From NCBI GenBank assembly GCA_051004815.1, contig JBPCJY010000186.1:1-55598 (forward strand): 55,598 nt of DNA, given 5' to 3'. The position numbers were made by a program, and so were the translations under genes. Origin of the DNA: JBBQXY01 sp051004815. Its GTDB lineage: Bacteria; Chloroflexota; Ktedonobacteria; Ktedonobacterales; Ktedonobacteraceae. Of this stretch, positions 50,948-55,598 are shown piece after piece. How positions within the stretch are numbered: position 1 is the stretch's first letter; each line of letters opens with the position of its first letter. Under the pieces are notes generated by a model that saw only the letters and a list, made by a program, of their open reading frames with translations, searched no databases and was not told the DNA's origin.

Positions 50948-51014
50948 GAACAGTATACATGGGAAACAGAGCTGTTGTCAATGGTTTTTGGGCTGATAAT
51001 CAGGGCAATTTCGT

Positions 51015-52028
51015 TTATCCCCAGCGTTTGCGCAGTCGCGGCAGAATGTCGCGAGCATATAACTGGAGAAAGCGGGACTGGTCGTCGCCAGGGGCGTGGA
51101 AGATCAGATGCGTGAAGCCCATTTCGATGTAGTGTCCAATCTGCTCTACCTGTTCCTCTGGATCGCTTGAGACGAGCCAGCGACGATGCGCCTGGTCGGC
51201 GACCGCCTCCGCCTTTTTCTCCATCTCGCGTGGATCGTGGATGCTCATTTTCTCATCCGCTGGTAGGGCCAGTGCCGCCCAGATGCGCGTATCCGCTAAT
51301 GCCCGCTCTTTATCTGTATCGAATGAGACTTTGACCTCAATGGTGCGCTCAATCGTGGAGGCATCGCGTCCCGCCGCCTTTGCGCCTTCCTCCAAGGCCG
51401 GTAACAGTTGGTCGCGATACAGCTCATCGCCTTTGCCAGAAGTACAGATGAACCCGTCCGCAACTCGGCCAACGTATTTCGCGGCGACGGGACCGCCCGC
51501 GCTGATATAGAGGGGTACTGGCTGATCAGGTTTGTCATAGATGGTGGCCTTGAGCGTGCGATAATACTGGCCATCAAATGTCACCAGTTCTTCTGACCAG
51601 AGACGGCGAATCAAATCCACGGCTTCGCGCAGTCGTGCCAGTCGCTCTTTTGCCGGGGGCCATTCTGAAGCAGTTACCGCGACCTCGTTGAGCGACTCGC
51701 CGGAACCGACACCCAGGATTATGCGGTTGGGATAGAGTGTTCCCAGCGTGCCAAAAGCCTGGGCGATCACGGCTGGCTGGTAGCGGAACGTGGGTGTCAA
51801 GACGCTCGTCCCCAAAATGACGCGTTTTGTGCGTTCGGCTGCCGCTCCCAACCATGAGAGCGCAAAAGGGGCGTGTCCGTTAGTGTGTCGCCACGGCTGG
51901 AAATGATCGCTGATCCAGACGCTATCAAAGCCGCACTCTTCGGCCTCCGTGGTCAAGTCCAGAAGTTGGCGCGGACCGAATTGCTCTGCCGATGCTTTAT
52001 AGCCAAGTCGTAAAGGGTGTGTTGTCAC
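51015..52028 (-). CDS. fgd: F420-dependent glucose-6-phosphate dehydrogenase homologue
   Basis: 337 residues from a GTG at 52028; the start fits the ~336-residue mycobacterial Fgd1, while the TTG at 52052 would add eight residues. LRLGYKASAEQFGPRQLL, VWISDHFQPWRHTNGHAPF, ILGTSVLTPTFRYQPAVIA and DGFICTSGKG are closely matched in Fgd1 as I know it, including the residues around the F420 and phosphate sites. It oxidises glucose-6-phosphate with reduction of F420, feeding F420H2 to other enzymes. It lies next to the beta-glucoside locus, which would supply glucose, though on its own transcript. Confidence 0.88.
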   Translation of the reverse strand: MTTHPLRLGYKASAEQFGPRQLLDLTTEAEECGFDSVWISDHFQPWRHTNGHAPFALSWLGAAAERTKRVILGTSVLTPTFRYQPAVIAQAFGTLGTLYPNRIILGVGSGESLNEVAVTASEWPPAKERLARLREAVDLIRRLWSEELVTFDGQYYRTLKATIYDKPDQPVPLYISAGGPVAAKYVGRVADGFICTSGKGDELYRDQLLPALEEGAKAAGRDASTIERTIEVKVSFDTDKERALADTRIWAALALPADEKMSIHDPREMEKKAEAVADQAHRRWLVSSDPEEQVEQIGHYIEMGFTHLIFHAPGDDQSRFLQLYARDILPRLRKRWG

Positions 52029-52175
52029 GATTTTTCTCTTTCTGCCTTTCAAAGATCGCTAGTAACTTTGTATAATTATACCCGCTTTTGAAGATGTCTG
52101 GTTCCGCTGATTAAGGGCATATAGAGACCATACCAAATCGTACAATGGGGCTATGCTCACAAACAAGAGTATGCT

Positions 52176-52484
52176 ATGATGTGGGGCATGAACCAGAGCA
52201 GCCCGAACGAATTACAGGAACTCCGTGCAGTGGTACGAGGGCGCGTACAAGGAGTTGGCTTTCGCTACTTTGTTGTGCGCAGTGCCCAGCCCCTTGGCTT
52301 ACGTGGATACGCACGCAATGAAAGCAATGGCGATGTAGAAGTATTGGCGCAGGGAGCGCGTTCCGCACTTGAGCGTCTTCTCTCACTTCTACGGCAGGGA
52401 CCGCCATCGGCCCATGTAAGTGAAGTTACGACCACCTGGAGACAACCAGGTGAGCACTTGAGTGGCTTCCACGTTCGCTGGTAG
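52176..52484 (+). CDS. Acylphosphatase
   Basis: 102 residues. GRVQGVGFRYFV carries the catalytic Arg and the phosphate loop, and GYARNESNGDVEV the catalytic Asn. It hydrolyses acyl phosphates. The start is uncertain among ATGs at 52176, 52179 and 52188; none has a clear ribosome site, and the family core begins near residue 17. Followed after 20 bp by gatC on the same strand. Confidence 0.88.
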   Translation: MMWGMNQSSPNELQELRAVVRGRVQGVGFRYFVVRSAQPLGLRGYARNESNGDVEVLAQGARSALERLLSLLRQGPPSAHVSEVTTTWRQPGEHLSGFHVRW

Positions 52485-52504
52485 TGTAGAAGAGGACACT
52501 AAAG

Positions 52505-52798
52505 ATGATTGATCGCGAAACAGTAAAGAATGTCGCGAAACTGGCCCGACTGGCCATGAGCGAAGAAGAAATTGATACTTTTGGGAACCAACTCTCCGCC
52601 ATTCTGGAGAATATTGCCATTTTACGCGAGGCCGACGTAAGCGGCGTCTCGCCCACAGCGCATGCTTCGCGTTTGACAAATGTCATGCGTGAAGATATAC
52701 CACAGCCATCTTATGCCCCCGCGGTATTACTGGCCAATGCCCCGGCCCAGGAAGATAATTGCCTCAAGGTTCGTGCGGTGTTGGAGGGAGAGGCTTAA
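52505..52798 (+). CDS. gatC: Asp-tRNA(Asn)/Glu-tRNA(Gln) amidotransferase subunit C
   Basis: 97 residues, usual size. VKNVAKLARLAMSEEEIDTF and QLSAILENIAIL are typical GatC helices; LRDD-type ending is replaced by MREDIPQPS. It binds GatA and stabilises the complex. Its TAA is 2 bp before the gatA ATG. GAGGA lies ~10 bp before the start. Confidence 0.95.
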   Translation: MIDRETVKNVAKLARLAMSEEEIDTFGNQLSAILENIAILREADVSGVSPTAHASRLTNVMREDIPQPSYAPAVLLANAPAQEDNCLKVRAVLEGEA

Positions 52799-52800
52799 AA

Positions 52801-54273
52801 ATGAGCGAATTATATACCTTATCAATCACCGAGGCGGGCGACTTACTGCGGCGGCGGGAAATCTCTTCGGTCGAGTTAACACGCGCCCATCTTGAGCGCA
52901 TTCGGGCCGTGGAAGAGAAGGTCAAAGCCTTTACCCTGGTCACTGATGAACTCGCTTTGCGGCAAGCGGAGGAGGCTGACCGCCGTATCAGTCAGGGCGA
53001 TACGCTTTCGCCATTGACCGGCATTCCTATCGCCATCAAAGATGTCATCTGTACTAAAGGCATCACCACCACCTGTGGCTCCAATATGTTAAAGGATTTC
53101 AAACCGCCCTTTGATGCCGCCGTGATGGAGCGACTCAACGCGGCTGGCATCGTGATGCTTGGCAAGACCAACATGGACGAGTTCGCCATGGGTTCGTCCA
53201 CGGAACATTCCGCCTTCTTTGAGACGCACAATCCCTGGGATTTAGAACGTGCTCCGGGTGGCAGCAGTGGCGGCTCGGCGGCGGCAGTGGCGGCTGGTAT
53301 GGCGATGGGAGCTTATGGCAGCGATACCGGTGGTTCCATTCGTCAACCGGGTTCGCTCTGTAACGTGGTTGGTCTGAAGCCAACGTATGGGCGCGTCTCG
53401 CGCTTTGGCCTGATTGCATTTGCCTCGTCGCTCGACCAAATCGGGCCATTCGCACGCAGCGCACGCGATGCTGCCCTCTTGTTGCAAGCGGTGGCGGGAT
53501 TCGATCCACGCGATGCCACATGCTCGCCCAGGCCAGTACACGACTACAGCGCAGGTCTGAACGGCACTACTAAGGGACTTAAGGGACTGCGCATCGGCGT
53601 ACCAGAGGAATATTGGGTTGAGGGGACACAACCAGGGGTAGTCAAGGCGGTGCGAGCAGATATCGAACGTCTGCGCGAGTTGGGGGCCGAGGTCAGCGAT
53701 GTTTCTTTGCCACACACCAAATATGGTGTCGCGGCGTACTATATCATCGCTCCGGCGGAGGCCAGCGCGAACCTGGCTCGCTACGATGGCGTGAAATACG
53801 GCTATTCCTATCGCGATACCGACGATATGTGGGAAGCATTGGAGAAGACACGACAATATGGCTTCGGGCAAGAGGTTAAACGGCGCATCATGCTCGGTAC
53901 CTACGCTCTTTCATCTGGCTACTACGATGCCTATTACAAGCAAGCCGAGAAGGTACGCGCCTTGATTACGCAAGATTTCGACCGCGCCTTCGAACACTTC
54001 GATGTGCTGGTCAGTCCAGCCACACCATCCGTGGCCTTTAAGCTGGGCGAAATTTCTGATCCCTACCAGATGTACTTGCAAGATGTCTTCACCATTCCGG
54101 CAAACCTGGCTGGCATCTGCGGTGTATCCATCCCTGGCGGTTTCAGCGATGGCTTGCCCGTTGGTTTGCAACTATTGGGCAACGTCTTTGCCGAGAATGT
54201 TATTCTGCGCGTTGCCAACGCATTTGAACAAGTCACTGATTATCACAACCAATGGCCCCAGGCATTAGATTAA
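52801..54273 (+). CDS. gatA: Asp-tRNA(Asn)/Glu-tRNA(Gln) amidotransferase subunit A
   Basis: 490 residues from the ATG at 52801 that follows gatC; an upstream in-frame extension lies in gatC. The amidase signature is complete: catalytic Lys in IAIKDVICTKG, GGSSGGSAAAVAAG with the cis-Ser, and GSDTGGSIRQP with the nucleophilic Ser. It releases ammonia from Gln for GatB. gatB is not in the window. GatCAB is needed where AsnRS and/or GlnRS is lacking. Confidence 0.97.
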   Translation: MSELYTLSITEAGDLLRRREISSVELTRAHLERIRAVEEKVKAFTLVTDELALRQAEEADRRISQGDTLSPLTGIPIAIKDVICTKGITTTCGSNMLKDFKPPFDAAVMERLNAAGIVMLGKTNMDEFAMGSSTEHSAFFETHNPWDLERAPGGSSGGSAAAVAAGMAMGAYGSDTGGSIRQPGSLCNVVGLKPTYGRVSRFGLIAFASSLDQIGPFARSARDAALLLQAVAGFDPRDATCSPRPVHDYSAGLNGTTKGLKGLRIGVPEEYWVEGTQPGVVKAVRADIERLRELGAEVSDVSLPHTKYGVAAYYIIAPAEASANLARYDGVKYGYSYRDTDDMWEALEKTRQYGFGQEVKRRIMLGTYALSSGYYDAYYKQAEKVRALITQDFDRAFEHFDVLVSPATPSVAFKLGEISDPYQMYLQDVFTIPANLAGICGVSIPGGFSDGLPVGLQLLGNVFAENVILRVANAFEQVTDYHNQWPQALD

Positions 54274-54371
54274 TAGTGGGATTTGGGAGACTTCATTTTG
54301 ATTGAAGCCTCCCAAAATCACATCTGTCATTATGGAATAACTCTTTTTTATTGGAACAGGTAACATATTCA

Positions 54372-55409
54372 ATGGGACGCCGTATACTTGCCCTTGTGCT
54401 ATTGATAGTGGGGCTTAGTATTGCCATTATGACCCCTGTACTGGCTTTTACGCCGGTCGGTACCAATCTGGCCAATAATTTATTTCCGGCGACACCCACT
54501 CCGACGCCGACCCCTATTCCACCATTGCCATCACCAACGCCAACTCCGCCACCCAAGCCTATCCTGACGGTAGAAGGTGCGCCACCAGTCGTCCACGTCA
54601 AATCCGCTTATCTACTCGACGCGGATACAGGGCATACGTTGGATGATTTTAACGGAGAAGTGCCGCTGCCCATGGCGAGTACAACCAAGATCATGACAGC
54701 AGTTATCGCTATCCAGGCGGGCAATCTCGATAGATTGGTAACGATCCACCAGGATGCGCCAGACGAGGTGTACAATAATAGCGGAAGCACCGCCCAACTA
54801 AAGGTACACGACCAGATTCCGCTACGATATCTGCTTTACGGGCTGCTCTTGCCCTCCGGTGATGATGCCGCTATAGCTATAGCCGACGCAGTTGCCAGTT
54901 CGCCCACTAATTTCGTCAACATCATGAATATTACCGCCTACCGCTTGCACCTTTTTCAAACGCATTATACTAACGCGGATGGCCTCACTTACAAAGGTGC
55001 CAGTGGGCAACCATTACCTGGCAACTATACAACAACGTATGATTTAATACGGCTGGCGCAATATGCGATGAAGTTGCCTCTGTTCGCGACCATTGTGAAG
55101 CTTAGCCATTACGTTCTACCTGCCAATGCAGTACATCATGGCTATACATGGATCAGCACGAACGATCTCTTGAGTCCCCCACCCGATACTGCTGGGGCCG
55201 CATATACCTACAGTGGTGCTACTGGTATCAAAACGGGTTACACTGGCGAGGCGGGCTATTGCCTGGTTTTCTCCGCGACACGAGCAGGGCATAGCTTGAT
55301 TGGCATCGTCCTCTTTAGCTCCAATACCGATTATTACCAACGCTTCCGCGACGCGAAGACACTGCTGAACTGGGGATTTGGGTTGCCATTGAAGGTGCCG
55401 GGTCCGTAG
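54372..55409 (+). CDS. D-alanyl-D-alanine carboxypeptidase (peptidase S11)
   Basis: 345 residues from the ATG at 54372. The N-terminus is a hydrophobic signal or anchor helix (ILALVLLIVGLSIAIMTPVL), then a Thr-Pro-rich spacer (PTPTPTPIPPLPSPTPTPPP) crossing the wall. The S11 active site follows: S103-T-T-K106, then S162-G-D164 where most family members have SxN, and K287-T-G. It trims the terminal D-Ala of peptidoglycan stem peptides outside the membrane. The usual C-terminal beta-domain is absent. Asp in SxD may change activity. Confidence 0.9.
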   Translation: MGRRILALVLLIVGLSIAIMTPVLAFTPVGTNLANNLFPATPTPTPTPIPPLPSPTPTPPPKPILTVEGAPPVVHVKSAYLLDADTGHTLDDFNGEVPLPMASTTKIMTAVIAIQAGNLDRLVTIHQDAPDEVYNNSGSTAQLKVHDQIPLRYLLYGLLLPSGDDAAIAIADAVASSPTNFVNIMNITAYRLHLFQTHYTNADGLTYKGASGQPLPGNYTTTYDLIRLAQYAMKLPLFATIVKLSHYVLPANAVHHGYTWISTNDLLSPPPDTAGAAYTYSGATGIKTGYTGEAGYCLVFSATRAGHSLIGIVLFSSNTDYYQRFRDAKTLLNWGFGLPLKVPGP

Positions 55410-55497
55410 GAAAATGGGGAATCTGACACCTACGAAGGGCAGTAGATTTCATGTAAGCTGTCGATAAGCCAAGGGTGAAATAACTTCTTAATATACA

Positions 55498-55527
55498 TTG
55501 ATATTTATGGCTATTTCATGGTAAAAT
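55498..55527 (+). promoter_or_regulatory. Promoter candidate of the mobile element
   Basis: TTGATA (55498-55503), 18-bp spacer, TAAAAT (55522-55527), only 6 bp before the recombinase ATG, so the transcript would be nearly leaderless. Confidence 0.35.
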
Positions 55528-55533
55528 GTAGAC

Positions 55534-55598
55534 ATGAAATTAAGCCACTATGCCAAGAAAGTTGGGATCACCTACAAAACCGCTTGGAGATGGTATAA
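55534..55598 (+). CDS. IS607-type serine recombinase TnpA, 5' part only
   Basis: The window ends 21 complete codons into this gene. MKLSHYAKKVGITYKTAWRW is the MerR-like helix-turn-helix start of IS607-family serine recombinases. IS607-family elements usually carry TnpA plus, in many cases, the RNA-guided nuclease TnpB downstream. The left end of the element should lie between 55410 and 55533; I see no terminal inverted repeat, as expected for this family. Confidence 0.75.
   Translation, partial: MKLSHYAKKVGITYKTAWRWY

Overview
The window looks like chromosomal DNA from a filamentous, actinomycete-like Chloroflexota, most probably class Ktedonobacteria. This is an inference from gene content: an Opp-type sugar importer with a GH1 glucosidase and LacI regulator, an F420-dependent glucose-6-phosphate dehydrogenase homologue, GatCAB subunits, tandem acetyl-CoA synthetases, a Vps10/sortilin-like BNR protein, and dispersed palindromic repeats. 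The base composition is moderate and mixed. No rRNA, tRNA or CRISPR was seen. A poly-C tract at the left end is probably a contig or sequencing edge.

Layout. 0-2.3 kb: ECF sigma factor and membrane anti-sigma factor, translationally coupled. 2.4-5.1 kb: DUF35 zinc-ribbon protein and a thiolase-like protein that may be partners. 5.2-11.4 kb: accessory genes (pentapeptide-repeat membrane protein, C39-like cysteine-peptidase fold protein plus membrane protein, cobalamin adenosyltransferase, a Nudix/winged-helix-like protein, short MarR protein, PAP2 remnant, PAS-only protein). 11.5-20 kb: large BNR/sortilin-like protein, alpha/beta hydrolase, zinc phospholipase C-like protein, an N-terminally truncated APC permease coupled to an atypical ROK kinase. 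20-26 kb: an unlisted 51-residue membrane protein, ChrB-N-like protein, EamA exporter, split-barrel flavoprotein, MenA-like prenyltransferase, DinB-like protein and acetyl-CoA acetyltransferase. 26-31.3 kb: an acetate module (SatP-type transporter and two Acs paralogues) with matching promoters. 31.4-35.5 kb: argS, LLM flavoprotein, GNAT, small membrane protein. 35.5-39.5 kb: an operon on the minus strand made of an AsnRS-like enzyme without its anticodon-binding domain, then pyrE, pyrF and pyrD. 39.5-41.2 kb: trans-3-hydroxy-L-proline dehydratase and a membrane protein. 41.5-50.9 kb: beta-glucoside utilisation locus (GH1, Opp-type ABC transporter, LacI regulator). 51-55.4 kb: Fgd homologue, acylphosphatase, gatC-gatA, D-Ala-D-Ala carboxypeptidase. 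At the right edge an IS607-type serine recombinase gene begins.

The most interesting signal is the leader of the AsnRS-like/pyrEFD operon. It has a near-consensus promoter, a perfect 24-bp palindrome at the predicted transcription start, a candidate 40-codon leader ORF whose stop codon lies in the loop of a strong intrinsic terminator, and a pyrimidine-rich tract just before that hairpin. This is the arrangement expected of transcription-translation-coupled attenuation, as known for enterobacterial pyrBI/pyrE, here in front of an operon that starts with a possible asparagine synthetase evolved from AsnRS. A second theme is a family of 47-bp palindromic intergenic repeats (four copies) and several very long intergenic hairpins, one with 28 perfect base pairs.
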